Shown: positions 1 through 9,064, counted from the first letter of the stretch. The stretch is 64,000 nt of DNA from Rheinheimera sediminis (GCF_004005375.1 NZ_RZUF01000020.1:25386-89385), one strand, 5' to 3'. Numbers and translations are program-made. The notes: a model not told the origin generated them from the letters alone.

Positions 1-366
1 GAACGTCAGCAGTTTGGTAAGCCACTGGCGGCGTTTCAGGCCTTGCAGTTTAAACTGGCTGATATGGCAACAGAACTGGTCGCTGCCCGTCAATTAGTGC
101 GTTTGGCAGCTTTTAAATTGGATGCTGACGATCCGGAAAAAACAGCCTATTGTGCTATGGCCAAACGTTTCGCTACAGATGTGGGGTTCCAGGTGTGTGA
201 TCAGGCGCTGCAGCTTCACGGCGGTTATGGTTATATCAAAGAATATCCGCTGGAGCGGCATTTCCGTGATGTTCGGGTGCATCAGATTTTAGAGGGCACC
301 AATGAAATTATGCGACTGATTATTGGTCGTCGTTTACTGGACGAAGCAGCTAGCGATATTCTTTAA
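1..366 (+). CDS. Acyl-CoA dehydrogenase, C-terminal part (truncated by window edge)
   Basis: The reading frame is open from base 1, so the gene begins upstream of the window and only about 121 C-terminal codons are seen. These form the C-terminal helical domain of FAD-dependent acyl-CoA dehydrogenases. The HGGYGY segment is followed by LEGTNEI, where the Glu of the EGT motif is the usual catalytic base. The family oxidises an acyl-CoA to a 2-enoyl-CoA and passes electrons to ETF. The downstream neighbours (enoyl-CoA hydratase, 3-hydroxyisobutyryl-CoA hydrolase, mmsB) make isobutyryl-CoA or another branched-chain acyl-CoA the likely substrate; that specificity is inferred from context. Confidence 0.93.
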   Translation, partial: ERQQFGKPLAAFQALQFKLADMATELVAARQLVRLAAFKLDADDPEKTAYCAMAKRFATDVGFQVCDQALQLHGGYGYIKEYPLERHFRDVRVHQILEGTNEIMRLIIGRRLLDEAASDIL

Positions 367-472
367 AAGGTACAGCCCTGAACAAAGCAGGTGAGTAGCC
401 TGCTTTGTGTTATTTAAAGATTAAAGCTAACCGGTAAAAGCTTATAAAAAGCCCGGTTTAAATGGAGATTTT

Positions 473-1246
473 ATGGCACAACTCAAACTCGAAAAACGCG
501 GCCATACCGCTTTAATTACCATGGCAAATCCTCCTGCCAATACCTGGACCAAAGACACCCTGACGCAATTGCGTGATGCGGTGAAATCTTTGGAGCAGGA
601 CAAAACTATCTACGCCTTAGTGATCACAGGTGAAGGTGAAAAATTCTTCTCTGCTGGTGCTGATTTAAATCTGTTTGCCTCTGGCGACAAAGCTGTTGCT
701 GCTGATATGTCAGCCATTTTTGGTGAAGCCTTTGAAACCTTAACTGCTTTTCGTGGAGTCTCTATTGCCGCCATTAATGGTTATGCCATGGGTGGTGGCC
801 TTGAAGTGGCTTTAGCTTGTGATATCCGTATTGCTGAAGCTCAGGCGCAAATGGCTTTACCTGAAGCCAAAGTAGGTTTATTACCTTGCGCCGGTGGTAC
901 TCAGAATCTGGCTATATTGGTCGGTGAAGGCTGGGCTAAACGTATGATCCTCTGTGGGGAACGAATTGGCGCCGACAAAGCCTTACAAATAGGTTTAGTC
1001 GAAGAAGTGGTAGGCACTGGCATGGCGTTGGAAGCGGCTTTACTGCTTGCAGACAAAGTAGCAGAGCAAAGCCCGCCTGCAGTGGCAGCCTGTAAACAGC
1101 TGATCCAAAAGGGACGTAGTGCTCCTGTGCAAACGGCGTTGCCCTTAGAGCGAGAGCTGTTTGTCAAGTTGTTTGATACCAAAGATCAGGTCGAAGGGGT
1201 GCAGGCTTTTTTACAAAAACGTAAAGCCAGCTGGATTAATGGATAA
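473..1246 (+). CDS. Enoyl-CoA hydratase (crotonase family)
   Basis: A 257-residue crotonase-fold protein of normal length. It has the oxyanion-hole segments SAGADLNLF and AMGGGLEVALACD and the LPEAKVGLLPCAGGTQ motif. The two Glu residues that activate water in true hydratases are both present (GGGLE and LPE). It hydrates 2-enoyl-CoA to 3-hydroxyacyl-CoA, here probably methacrylyl-CoA in valine breakdown, judging from the neighbours. A GGAG ribosome binding site at 464-467 supports the ATG at 473. It is about 106 bp downstream of the dehydrogenase and just before the hydrolase gene, so co-transcription is likely. Confidence 0.9.
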   Translation: MAQLKLEKRGHTALITMANPPANTWTKDTLTQLRDAVKSLEQDKTIYALVITGEGEKFFSAGADLNLFASGDKAVAADMSAIFGEAFETLTAFRGVSIAAINGYAMGGGLEVALACDIRIAEAQAQMALPEAKVGLLPCAGGTQNLAILVGEGWAKRMILCGERIGADKALQIGLVEEVVGTGMALEAALLLADKVAEQSPPAVAACKQLIQKGRSAPVQTALPLERELFVKLFDTKDQVEGVQAFLQKRKASWING

Positions 1247-1256
1247 GGTAAATAGA

Positions 1257-2408
1257 ATGACAGAAACCACAATTCAGCAGGATGTTGTGCTGTTTGAAGA
1301 AATCGCTTGTGTCGGCGGAAAAGTTATTGGTATTGCCACCTTAAACTCAGAAAAGTCGCTGAATGCTTTGAGTTTGCCAATGGTAGAGCTGTTGTTGCCA
1401 CAAATGCAGCAATGGAAAAATGACAAAAATATTGCTTTGGTTGTGTTACAGGGGGCCGGTGATAAAGCGTTTTGCGCCGGCGGCGATATTCGCGATTTGT
1501 ATCAAGCGATGAAAGCAGCTCCTGATAGCTATCAACCTTATGTCGAAGATTTTTTCACCAAAGAATACAGTCTAGACTACCTAATTCATACCTTTGAGAA
1601 ACCAGTGCTGGTGTGGGGCAATGGCATAGTGATGGGCGGTGGTTTAGGCCTGATGGCAGGTGCCTCGCACCGTATAGTCACAGCCAGCAGCCGTATCGCT
1701 ATGCCGGAAATGGCGATAGGTTTATACCCTGATGTGGGTGGCAGCTGGTTTTTAAACCGCATGCCGCAAGGCTGTGGTTTGTTCCTTGGTTTAACAGGTG
1801 CTTCCATCAATTCAGCCGATGCCAAACTCATAGATTTAGCCGACCATTTTTTAACTCATGATAAAAAAGCTGCTGTACTGGATAAATTAACCCAGGTGAA
1901 ATGGGGTAATACCATAGCGCTGAATCATCAGAAGCTGACAGACTTGTTATTGGGCATAGAAGATATGTGCCGAAGTCAGATGCCACCCAGCCAAATACGT
2001 TTGCATCAGAGCTCCATCAGTGCAGTGGGGAGAGCTACCTCTTTGCAACAGGCTGTTGAGCTTATTCTGGCTATGCCGAATGAAGACGCCTGGCTCACCA
2101 AAGCCAAAGCCTCGTTGAATTACGGCAGCCCTATCACCGCTCATATTGTCTATCGCTTATTACAACTGGGCCAAAGCAAAATTCTGGCAGATTCGTTTCG
2201 GCTGGAGCTGGGTTTAAGCGTGCAATGTGGCAAGTTAGGTGAATTTACAGAGGGCGTCAGGGCACTATTGATTGATAAAGATCAAAAGCCAGACTGGAGT
2301 TATAAAACTGTGTCCGAAGTTCCGGCAGAGGTTATAGATCAACTATTTCTGTCGCCCTGGAGTGCCGAGTTACACCCGTTAAACCATTTAGGTTCATTGG
2401 AGCATTGA
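1257..2408 (+). CDS. 3-hydroxyisobutyryl-CoA hydrolase / enoyl-CoA hydratase-isomerase family
   Basis: A 383-residue crotonase-superfamily protein, longer than simple hydratases, as expected for 3-hydroxyisobutyryl-CoA hydrolases. Diagnostic segments are KAFCAGGDIRDLYQ, MGGGLGLMAGASHRIV and AMPEMAIGLYPDVGGSWFL, the last carrying the Glu and Asp typical of the hydrolases. It releases free 3-hydroxyisobutyrate, the substrate of the next gene. Start choice: the frame is open further upstream, overlapping the hydratase gene, and an ATG exists at 1239. The ATG at 1257 has an AAGGT ribosome binding site 7 nt upstream and gives the usual N-terminus. Confidence 0.88.
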   Translation: MTETTIQQDVVLFEEIACVGGKVIGIATLNSEKSLNALSLPMVELLLPQMQQWKNDKNIALVVLQGAGDKAFCAGGDIRDLYQAMKAAPDSYQPYVEDFFTKEYSLDYLIHTFEKPVLVWGNGIVMGGGLGLMAGASHRIVTASSRIAMPEMAIGLYPDVGGSWFLNRMPQGCGLFLGLTGASINSADAKLIDLADHFLTHDKKAAVLDKLTQVKWGNTIALNHQKLTDLLLGIEDMCRSQMPPSQIRLHQSSISAVGRATSLQQAVELILAMPNEDAWLTKAKASLNYGSPITAHIVYRLLQLGQSKILADSFRLELGLSVQCGKLGEFTEGVRALLIDKDQKPDWSYKTVSEVPAEVIDQLFLSPWSAELHPLNHLGSLEH

Positions 2409-2409
2409 T

Positions 2410-3300
2410 ATGAGTACAGTTGCATTTATTGGTTTAGGTAATATGGGCGGCCCAATGGCCAGTAATGTATTAAAAGCAGGTTTTAAGGTCCAGGCTTTTG
2501 ATTTATCCGAAACTGCTTTAGCTCAACTGGCCGCTGAAGGCGCGAAAGCCTGCGCTTCTGCGGTAGAAGCCGCAACAGGTGCTGATTTTGTTATTTCCAT
2601 GCTGCCTGCTGGTAAGCATGTTGCTATGGTGTATACAGGCGAGACGGGCATAGCTTCAGTGCTTGGCAAAGATACGCTGGTGATTGATTGTTCTACTATT
2701 GACGCTGCCACAGCCCGCAAAGTAGGTGCTGAACTGGCAGAACAGGGCATAGCCTTTATCGATGCTCCTGTATCAGGTGGTGTAGGTGGAGCTAAAGCTG
2801 GCACTTTAACTTTTATAGTAGGTGGTTCAGAGCATAATTTTCAGCGTGCTCAGCCAGTATTAGCTGCTATGGGTAAAAATCTGTTCCACGCCGGCGATGT
2901 TGGGGCTGGTCAGGTCGCGAAAATTTGTAACAATATGCTGTTGTCTATTTTAATGGTAGGCACCAGCGAAGCGCTGCAAATGGGCATAGACAATGGTCTG
3001 GATCCAAAGGTTTTATCCGATATTATGCTGAAAAGCTCAGGCCGTAACTGGACTTTAGAGCTGTATAATCCATGCCCCGGTGTGATGCCAAATGTGCCGT
3101 CAAGCAATGGCTATCAGGGTGGTTTTATGGTGGATCTAATGGCAAAAGATTTGTCTTTAGCCATAGAAACCGCATTGTCCAGCCAGTCCAGTACTCCAAT
3201 GGGAACTTTAGCTCGTAGCCTCTATGTGGCGCATCAGCGTCAGGGCCACGGTAAAGAAGATTTCTCAGGTATTTTTCAGATGTTTGCCAAAAAGAACTAA
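2410..3300 (+). CDS. mmsB: 3-hydroxyisobutyrate dehydrogenase
   Basis: A 296-residue NAD-dependent beta-hydroxyacid dehydrogenase. The N-terminal Rossmann motif is GLGNMGGPMA, the substrate-binding signature DAPVSGGVGGAKAGTL is near residue 118, and the catalytic Lys lies in AKICNNML (about residue 170). It oxidises 3-hydroxyisobutyrate to methylmalonate semialdehyde. The start codon follows the previous stop after one base, so translation is probably coupled. Substrate assignment rests on both the sequence signature and the adjacent hydrolase. Confidence 0.93.
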   Translation: MSTVAFIGLGNMGGPMASNVLKAGFKVQAFDLSETALAQLAAEGAKACASAVEAATGADFVISMLPAGKHVAMVYTGETGIASVLGKDTLVIDCSTIDAATARKVGAELAEQGIAFIDAPVSGGVGGAKAGTLTFIVGGSEHNFQRAQPVLAAMGKNLFHAGDVGAGQVAKICNNMLLSILMVGTSEALQMGIDNGLDPKVLSDIMLKSSGRNWTLELYNPCPGVMPNVPSSNGYQGGFMVDLMAKDLSLAIETALSSQSSTPMGTLARSLYVAHQRQGHGKEDFSGIFQMFAKKN

Positions 3301-3338
3301 GCGTTCTGAGGCTGGCCGTTTTTACAGGTAATAAGATA

Positions 3339-4100
3339 ATGAATTTAAAAGACAAAATCATAGTAGTGACAGGCGGTGCTCAGGGCCTGGGTTTAGAAAT
3401 GGCCCGGATGTTGTCTGCTGAAGGCGCTCATTTAGCTTTGCTGGATATGAATGCAGAGCAATTGGCGACAGCTAAAGATGAGTTGGCAGCCACTGGTGTA
3501 ACTGTGCGTACTTATGTTTGTAATGTTGCCAATGAAGATAGTGTCGAAACGACCTTTGCTGCTATTGCAGCAGATTTTGACGCTATTGATGGCCTGATTA
3601 ACAACGCTGGTATTCTGCGTGATGGTTTGCTGCTGAAGTTCAAAGACGGTGCGCTGGTCAGCAAAATGTCGCATCAACAGTTTCAGTCAGTCATTGACGT
3701 GAATTTAACGGGCGTGTTTTTATGTGGCCGAGAAGCCGCGGCTTTAATGGTGAAATCAGGCCGTAAAGGTGTGATTATCAATATGTCGAGCGTAGCTCGT
3801 TCAGGCAATATGGGTCAAACCAACTATGCAGCCTCCAAGGCCGGTGTAGTGGCTATGACTGTGACTTGGGCTCGTGAGTTAGGTCGTTACGGTATTCGTG
3901 TGGGTGCTATAGCTCCAGGTGTGATCCGCACTGCGATGACAGATGCGATGAAACCTGAAGCCCGTGATCGGTTAGTCGCAATGAAGCCTGTGGGTCGTTT
4001 AGGCGAGGCCACCGAAATTGCTCATACTGCGAAGTATATTTTTGAAAACGACTTCTTTACTGGCCGTGTCGTCGAAGTGGATGGCGGTATTAGTATGTAG
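3339..4100 (+). CDS. Short-chain dehydrogenase/reductase
   Basis: A 253-residue classical SDR. It shows the NAD(P)-binding TGGAQGLG motif, the structural INNAGIL segment, a Ser in NMSSVARSG and the YAASK catalytic pair. The C-terminus (VVEVDGGISM) is typical of FabG-like enzymes. It lies 38 bp after mmsB and ends the catabolic gene string, so a 3-hydroxyacyl-CoA dehydrogenase role in branched-chain degradation is plausible. The substrate cannot be read from the sequence. A palindromic repeat follows immediately. Confidence 0.88.
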   Translation: MNLKDKIIVVTGGAQGLGLEMARMLSAEGAHLALLDMNAEQLATAKDELAATGVTVRTYVCNVANEDSVETTFAAIAADFDAIDGLINNAGILRDGLLLKFKDGALVSKMSHQQFQSVIDVNLTGVFLCGREAAALMVKSGRKGVIINMSSVARSGNMGQTNYAASKAGVVAMTVTWARELGRYGIRVGAIAPGVIRTAMTDAMKPEARDRLVAMKPVGRLGEATEIAHTAKYIFENDFFTGRVVEVDGGISM

Positions 4101-4106
4101 AGTTGA

Positions 4107-4158
4107 GGGGGCAGGCCTTGAATGTTGCAAAGAGATTCAACATTCAAGGCCTGACCCC
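4107..4158. repeat. GGGGTCAGGCCTTGAA-type palindromic repeat, copy 1
   Basis: Two 21-nt arms (4107-4127 and 4138-4158) are inverted copies with a single mismatch and a 10-nt loop. The same palindrome recurs at 37129-37173. It sits between the SDR stop codon and the next gene, in the position of a terminator or REP element. Confidence 0.85.
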
Positions 4159-4171
4159 AGAGAGATGTTTA

Positions 4172-4597
4172 ATGAAACTTATTTTCCCTGTTTTATTGTT
4201 TCTTTACTCTGCCTCTGGTGTGGCTCATCAGTTGGATACTCCCAATTACAAAGTAGAAATCCAGCAACTATGTCCTGAGGGTGAAGTGCGGTGTCCCCAA
4301 GTGATATACAGAGGCACCTCTAAAGTCTCAGGTGCCAGTATCGAATTAACAGGCACGGCTTGGCATAGCCTTTGTGCTGATGGCATAACACCATGTCGCT
4401 TTTTAGGCTATCAGTTCAACAATGGGCGTATTCGTTATTTGGTGCATGAATCTGGGGTATTACAGGTGATAGGCAGTTCTGGCAAAGTCTTGCTGGAGGA
4501 GCAGGGAGTTTGGGACTATGTACAAGTCAGTCAACAAGACAGTAAACACCAAGACCCTGACCATAGCACTAAGACAGAAGTAGAGAGGAAACCATGA
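4172..4597 (+). CDS. Small exported protein of unknown function
   Basis: A 141-residue protein I do not recognise. The N-terminus is a clear signal peptide (a Lys followed by a hydrophobic core, ending ...SASGVAHQ), so it is probably periplasmic. The mature part holds four Cys (in QLCPEGEVRC, SLCADG and TPCRF), suggesting two disulfides, and ends in a charged tail. The frame is open upstream to 4103 through the palindromic repeat, but the ATG at 4172 is the natural start because it opens the signal peptide and has a purine-rich AGAGAG just upstream. It overlaps the next gene by four bases. Confidence 0.7.
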   Translation: MKLIFPVLLFLYSASGVAHQLDTPNYKVEIQQLCPEGEVRCPQVIYRGTSKVSGASIELTGTAWHSLCADGITPCRFLGYQFNNGRIRYLVHESGVLQVIGSSGKVLLEEQGVWDYVQVSQQDSKHQDPDHSTKTEVERKP

Positions 4598-5121
4598 AAC
4601 CGCTAGACGCTGGCTGTTTGACGTTGCGTTTGCTGACTGAAACCGATTGGCCTTTATTCCTCGAGTTACATCGCTATGAACAAGTGCTGCAGTATGTCGC
4701 AGACCCTCTATCTGATCAGCAAATTCGTCAGCGTTTTGAGGAGCGTCTACGTCCTTGGCAAGCCGGTGATCTGCATTGGTTGAGTCTGGTGGTTGTGGAA
4801 AAACAAAGTGGTGCTGCGACTGGTATCAGTGGTTTTCATTGCTTAGAGTCTGATATCGATGCGCCTTTAACAGCTGAAGTAGGCTATTTATTTTTACCAG
4901 AGTTTTTCGGTAAAGGCTATGCGACTTTGGCGTTAAAAGCCTGCCTGGACTACGGGGCTAAACTTGGCATGAAACAGTGGCAGGCCGTGGTAACTGAGGG
5001 CAATCTTGGCTCAGGCCGAGTGCTGGAAAAATGTGGTTTCAGCCTGATTGAACGCCAGCATAATGGCTATCAGATAGGTGGTAAATTTTTTGCAGATTTA
5101 ATCTACACAAAAACAACTTAA
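4594..5121 (+). CDS. GNAT-family N-acetyltransferase (RimJ/RimL type)
   Basis: A 175-residue GNAT protein with the RimJ/RimL-like layout. An N-terminal LRLLTETDWPLF strand-helix opens the protein. EVGYLFLPEFFGKGYATLAL is the central strand plus the acetyl-CoA pyrophosphate loop, and NLGSGRVLEKCGF is the C-terminal signature. It would acetylate an amine on a protein N-terminus or small molecule; the acceptor is unknown. It overlaps the preceding exported-protein gene (ATGA), so the two are probably translated together. Confidence 0.85.
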   Translation: MKPLDAGCLTLRLLTETDWPLFLELHRYEQVLQYVADPLSDQQIRQRFEERLRPWQAGDLHWLSLVVVEKQSGAATGISGFHCLESDIDAPLTAEVGYLFLPEFFGKGYATLALKACLDYGAKLGMKQWQAVVTEGNLGSGRVLEKCGFSLIERQHNGYQIGGKFFADLIYTKTT

Positions 5122-5145
5122 AAGTGATGGCACAGGAGTAACAGC

Positions 5146-6036
5146 GTGATCCCAGTTGAGTTTATTTTGTTGCTACTGAGCCCAATTTTTTTCATCTTTA
5201 TTGCTTTTGAATGGCTTCATAGCGAAAAACGCGGCAAAGCCTTGTACCAATGGCGTGATACAGCAGCTAACTTTGCTTTAGCCGCTTTGCATCAGGCGGG
5301 CGATTTTATTGCGTTGCTGGTGCTGTTGCCGCTGATGTTATGGTTATCGCAGTTCGCCTTGTTTTCTATTGAGTTTTCGGCGCTGAACTTGTTTTTAGTT
5401 TTTATCGCTCAGGATTTTTTGTATTACTGGTTTCACCGCTGCGCGCACAGAGTGCGCTGGTTATGGGCTTCTCACGTGGCGCACCACAGCTCCCGTTTAA
5501 TGAACTTCAGCACAGCTTTTCGTCAGTCTTTAACTTATCCAATTTCTGGCATGTGGTTATTCTGGTTACCGCTGGTGTTGCTGGGTTTTGAAGTACAACT
5601 GGTGCTGGCTGTAGTGGCAATTAACTTAGCCTTTCAGTTTTTTGTGCATACTCAATCTGGTAAACACTGGGGCATTTTGGGCTGGGTGCTGAATACTCCG
5701 GCCTGGCATAGAGTGCACCACGCTTGTAATCCTCAGTATATAGACCGCAATTATGCCGGGGTTTTAGTGATTTGGGACCGGCTCTTTGGTACTTTTGTGC
5801 CAGAAGAAGAAGCCTGTCGTTATGGCATTACCGACGATTTTCAGTCGAATAACCCTATTACTATTACCTTTTATGAATGGCGAAAAGTCACCTTGTTATG
5901 GCCACGGCTGCATGGCTGGCGTAATAAATTTAAACTCTTATTTGGTCCACCAGAAGCTTTTGCAGACGTCATGCTGTCGGATGCGCCAACACCAACCACT
6001 GATGCAACGGCTGAGCAGCAACATGCTAAATACTAA
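5146..6036 (+). CDS. Sterol desaturase / fatty acid hydroxylase family membrane protein
   Basis: A 296-residue integral membrane di-iron protein. Histidine clusters HRCAH, HVAHHS and HRVHH match the family's eight-His metal site, spaced between several hydrophobic helices. Family members hydroxylate or desaturate lipids; the substrate here is not determinable. The start is GTG with an AGGAG ribosome binding site about 7 nt upstream. Its 3' end overlaps the next gene by 14 bases in another frame. Confidence 0.87.
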   Translation: MIPVEFILLLLSPIFFIFIAFEWLHSEKRGKALYQWRDTAANFALAALHQAGDFIALLVLLPLMLWLSQFALFSIEFSALNLFLVFIAQDFLYYWFHRCAHRVRWLWASHVAHHSSRLMNFSTAFRQSLTYPISGMWLFWLPLVLLGFEVQLVLAVVAINLAFQFFVHTQSGKHWGILGWVLNTPAWHRVHHACNPQYIDRNYAGVLVIWDRLFGTFVPEEEACRYGITDDFQSNNPITITFYEWRKVTLLWPRLHGWRNKFKLLFGPPEAFADVMLSDAPTPTTDATAEQQHAKY

Positions 6037-6733
6037 GCTATGGCTGAAACTTGTTCTGCTGCTTTTGGTGACCTTAATCACCCTTTGGCAGCTCTCATCC
6101 AGCAGGCAGTTTCAGCTGTTTGGTGAGCTTGTTGATAAGGTGGACACAGAACAAAAGCTGGTGGCATTAACTTTTGATGACGGCCCAACACCACAGTACA
6201 CCGCCGGTATTTTGCAGCTATTAGAGTTGTATCAGGTCAAAGCGACCTTTTTTGTCACGGGTGCAGAAAGCCAACGTTACATGACTCAAGCCAAACAAAT
6301 AGTGGCTGCTGGTCATCAGCTTGGCAATCACAGCTGGTTTCATAACCGGATGCTGTTGATGTCTTTAGATGATATTAGCCGTGAAATAGAAGGGACGGAT
6401 CAGCAAATTCGCGAGGCTGGTTTTCAAGGCGACATTTTATTCCGGCCACCTTATGGCAAAAAGCTGTTTATGCTGCCCTGGTATCTGGCTCAGACCAACA
6501 GAACCACTGTGATGTGGGATCTGGAGCCTGAAAGCTATGGCGATATAGCCGAGGATCCGCAAGCCATTGCCAGTTATGTACTGGAGAATGTTCAGCCTGG
6601 TTCCATTGTGTTACTGCATGTCATGTACAAAAGCCGCGAGGCGTCCCGCGCAGCTTTACCACTGATCATCAAAGGCTTAAAAGCAAAAGGTTATCGTATG
6701 GTCACAGTGTCTGAACTGCGCGCATCGCAATAA
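6023..6733 (+). CDS. Polysaccharide deacetylase (NodB domain), membrane-anchored or exported
   Basis: A 236-residue protein. The hydrophobic N-terminus (LKLVLLLLVTLITLW) is a signal anchor or signal peptide. The NodB homology domain follows, with ALTFDDGPTP (general base and metal Asp), the metal-binding GNHSWFH motif, and RPPYGKK. It would remove N- or O-acetyl groups from a cell-envelope polysaccharide or peptidoglycan. The frame is open much further upstream inside the hydroxylase gene, but the ATG at 6023 starts the signal anchor. The 14-base overlap suggests an operon with the lipid hydroxylase. Confidence 0.87.
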   Translation: MLNTKLWLKLVLLLLVTLITLWQLSSSRQFQLFGELVDKVDTEQKLVALTFDDGPTPQYTAGILQLLELYQVKATFFVTGAESQRYMTQAKQIVAAGHQLGNHSWFHNRMLLMSLDDISREIEGTDQQIREAGFQGDILFRPPYGKKLFMLPWYLAQTNRTTVMWDLEPESYGDIAEDPQAIASYVLENVQPGSIVLLHVMYKSREASRAALPLIIKGLKAKGYRMVTVSELRASQ

Positions 6734-6754
6734 CTTCTGTACTGTTTCGGCAGA

Positions 6755-8491
6755 TTAATTCTGTATTGCCTGAAACGTTTTGTCGCCCACTTGCAATAAT
6801 GGCCATTGTGGCGGAATGGTTTTTAATTCTAAAGCGTCAAGTTGTGGCTCTGGCTGTGTTATATCAGGCTCTGCTTTAGTGCTGGACGTCATGGCAGTGC
6901 TTTGCCATTCCCCCTCTTTTAAACTAAATAACACTGCAGAGATAGACTGATGAGAGTAGGTTAACAGCACATAGTCTTGCTGGCCGTCATTATTCAAATC
7001 CAAAGGCCGCAAATGGTACTGGCTGATATACTGCAGCTGCCAGCGATTCTCCTGTTGCCATTGGTACAAAGCCAATTTTAACGCTTCAGGCAGTTGCACT
7101 GCTTGAGGCAGACTCAAGGCTGCCAGAAACTGTTGTCGCTGTTCGGTACTGCTTTCTTCAGGTAATTCGGAATGCCGGTCAGGGTTATACAAAGCATCAA
7201 TACGCAGCACCAGGGCAGGATCAGTGTTCGCCTTATCTGCTTTTAACTGCTGCAAAGCGTCATAACCTGGCTTTGCCAGGTTGTAGCGGAAATAGCGAAG
7301 ATCAAGATCTGTCAAACTTGTGCGTCCATCCTGTAAGAGAGCCAGTTGGCTCTCTAGTGTTATTTTGCGAAAATCCAGCAGAGGGGAGTTTGCAATCAGC
7401 ATCACTGCCAATACCACCAGTCCCATCCGCAGATTGACCCAGCTTAATTGCTGTAACCACAGATCACGTTTTTTCAGTATGCCCCACAAATAACCCACAG
7501 AAAATAAAGCCAATAAGGCCCACAACACAAAACCCCAGCAGCGGCTAACGCTCCAGCCATATTGTTCCACCCTCAGCATCAGGCCATAACAGGCGATCAG
7601 GCTATAGACAGGTAACAAAGCTATCGCAAGGAAGATGGCACGATGTAACCAGAGTGGGTAAGGGCGGCTGTCGGCTTCGGCCTGATACACCGCATTGACG
7701 AAAAACAACATCAAGGCCTGCAGCCATAAAATCAATAAACTGCCATATCCTGTTTTCCATAGGGGGTCTAAGCCGGTAAAGGGCAAGGCCAGCATAAAAA
7801 GTACAGAAACCAGTGCCAAAATCACCAGCAAAAACTTCATCAGCGCTTGATGAATACGGGTAATAGTGTCAATCACACTGGCTTGATTACGAAAAATAAT
7901 AACGCCAAAGCCAAACGCCAGATTCAGAGTGGGGTAATAAAACCATGGTTTGGCAAATAAGTCAGTGAAAAACTCAATTTGGATCACTTTAAACAGAGCA
8001 GCCCACAACATCAGCACGGCCCAAACGGCCAAAGTAAAAAGCAGAGACAATCCCAGAGTTAAAAAATTACGCCAGGAGTATAGGAACAGCAGGCTGTAAC
8101 TCAATGGCATGCCAGACGCCTGCTGTTGGATGTACAGCAAGGCTTTAAAGCTGGCGATCAGCATGGAGAAGATAAAGCCAAACAGCAGAGGCTGAGCACT
8201 GATATGTTCGAGTGGCGTCACCTGTAAACCTGCATAAAAACCAAGAACGGCAATAAGCAAAGCAAAAGGCACTAAGCGCAGCGCTAGTTTCAGTTCCTGG
8301 CCTTTTTCCAGTGACAGTAACAAGGTTAAAGGTGCAACAAAAACCAGGCTATACAGGAAAAACAGCCACTCTGGTTGGGTCGACGGCCAAAAGTCAAAAC
8401 TGATCGACTGATGCAACAGATAAAGCGACAATCCCTGCAGTAAAGCAAGCAGGAGCATCATGGATCTGGGTAACTGTTGTTGGCCTGACAT
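6755..8491 (-). CDS. DUF4153 family multi-spanning membrane protein
   Basis: About 578 residues. The first two thirds consist of at least ten hydrophobic segments, and a soluble C-terminal domain follows from about residue 380 (DFRKITLESQLALLQDGR onward). The pattern matches DUF4153 proteins of gammaproteobacteria. Function is unknown. I chose the ATG at 8491, which has GGAAG a few bases upstream. A GTG at 8527 would add 12 residues and cannot be excluded. It converges on the deacetylase gene with only 21 bp between, containing part of an imperfect hairpin. Confidence 0.75.
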   Translation of the reverse strand: MSGQQQLPRSMMLLLALLQGLSLYLLHQSISFDFWPSTQPEWLFFLYSLVFVAPLTLLLSLEKGQELKLALRLVPFALLIAVLGFYAGLQVTPLEHISAQPLLFGFIFSMLIASFKALLYIQQQASGMPLSYSLLFLYSWRNFLTLGLSLLFTLAVWAVLMLWAALFKVIQIEFFTDLFAKPWFYYPTLNLAFGFGVIIFRNQASVIDTITRIHQALMKFLLVILALVSVLFMLALPFTGLDPLWKTGYGSLLILWLQALMLFFVNAVYQAEADSRPYPLWLHRAIFLAIALLPVYSLIACYGLMLRVEQYGWSVSRCWGFVLWALLALFSVGYLWGILKKRDLWLQQLSWVNLRMGLVVLAVMLIANSPLLDFRKITLESQLALLQDGRTSLTDLDLRYFRYNLAKPGYDALQQLKADKANTDPALVLRIDALYNPDRHSELPEESSTEQRQQFLAALSLPQAVQLPEALKLALYQWQQENRWQLQYISQYHLRPLDLNNDGQQDYVLLTYSHQSISAVLFSLKEGEWQSTAMTSSTKAEPDITQPEPQLDALELKTIPPQWPLLQVGDKTFQAIQN

Positions 8492-8636
8492 AGGTCTTCC
8501 CTGAGGTTGATAAAGGCTGGATAGCACTGCTCTGTATTGAGCACAAATACGGCTTGAGTTCCTGGTGCAGTGCAGGTTGAAAATAGATGATTTGCGTCAT
8601 AGTGTACAGGGATTAAAGCAAAAACAAGGCTTTACT

Positions 8637-8985
8637 ATGATGTACCAAGGCAGTTGTCATTGCGGTGCTGTGGCTTATCAGGTGGAGGCTGATATCAGCT
8701 CTGCTTTAAGTTGTAACTGTTCAATCTGTAGCAGAAAAGGCTATTTGCTGAACTTTGTACCTGGTAGCAATCTGACGATGCTAAACACTGAGCAGCCATT
8801 AACCAGCTACACTTTTAATACTCATAAAATAAAACATCAGTTTTGCCCTGTGTGGTTGTTCACCTTTTGGCTTAGGTGTGGATCCAGAAGGCAATGAAGT
8901 CGCAGCTATAAATGTACGCTGTTTACAGGATATTGATCTGGATGCGTTAGAGATCCATCAATACGACGGTAAGCAAAGCCAGTAG
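8637..8985 (+). pseudogene. GFA/CENP-V family protein, frameshifted
   Basis: The start matches glutathione-dependent formaldehyde-activating-like zinc proteins (GSCHCGAVAYQVEA, then CNCSICSRKG). The frame is lost near 8848-8853. Reading +1 after that point gives the expected Cys-Gly-Cys-Ser-Pro-Phe-Gly zinc motif and a C-terminal tail to a TAG at 8983-8985. The change is best explained by loss of two bases from a GTGTGTGG stretch. As it stands the product would end early at about 8897, without the second zinc site. It is either a pseudogene or a sequencing error. Its stop codon lies at the edge of a repeat. Confidence 0.75.
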
Positions 8986-9052
8986 GGGCGCGGGTTTATC
9001 CCCGCCCGTCCAACATCCAATTCGGAACCTATAGGGTTTTACCCCTGCCCCT
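8983..9052. repeat. TAGGGGCG-type inverted repeat element, partial copy
   Basis: The segment carries a GC-rich hairpin (GCGGGTTTATCCCCGC) and matches the left arm of the element at 29788-29872 (TAGGGGCG...CCCGCCCGTC). The right half has diverged. It may act as a terminator for the upstream GFA gene. Confidence 0.55.
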
Positions 9053-9064
9053 TTTGTGTTCAAA

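Noticed and set aside
5786..6022. N-terminal extension of the polysaccharide deacetylase
   Set aside because: The extra 79 codons lie out of frame inside the hydroxylase gene and precede a proper signal-anchor start at 6023.
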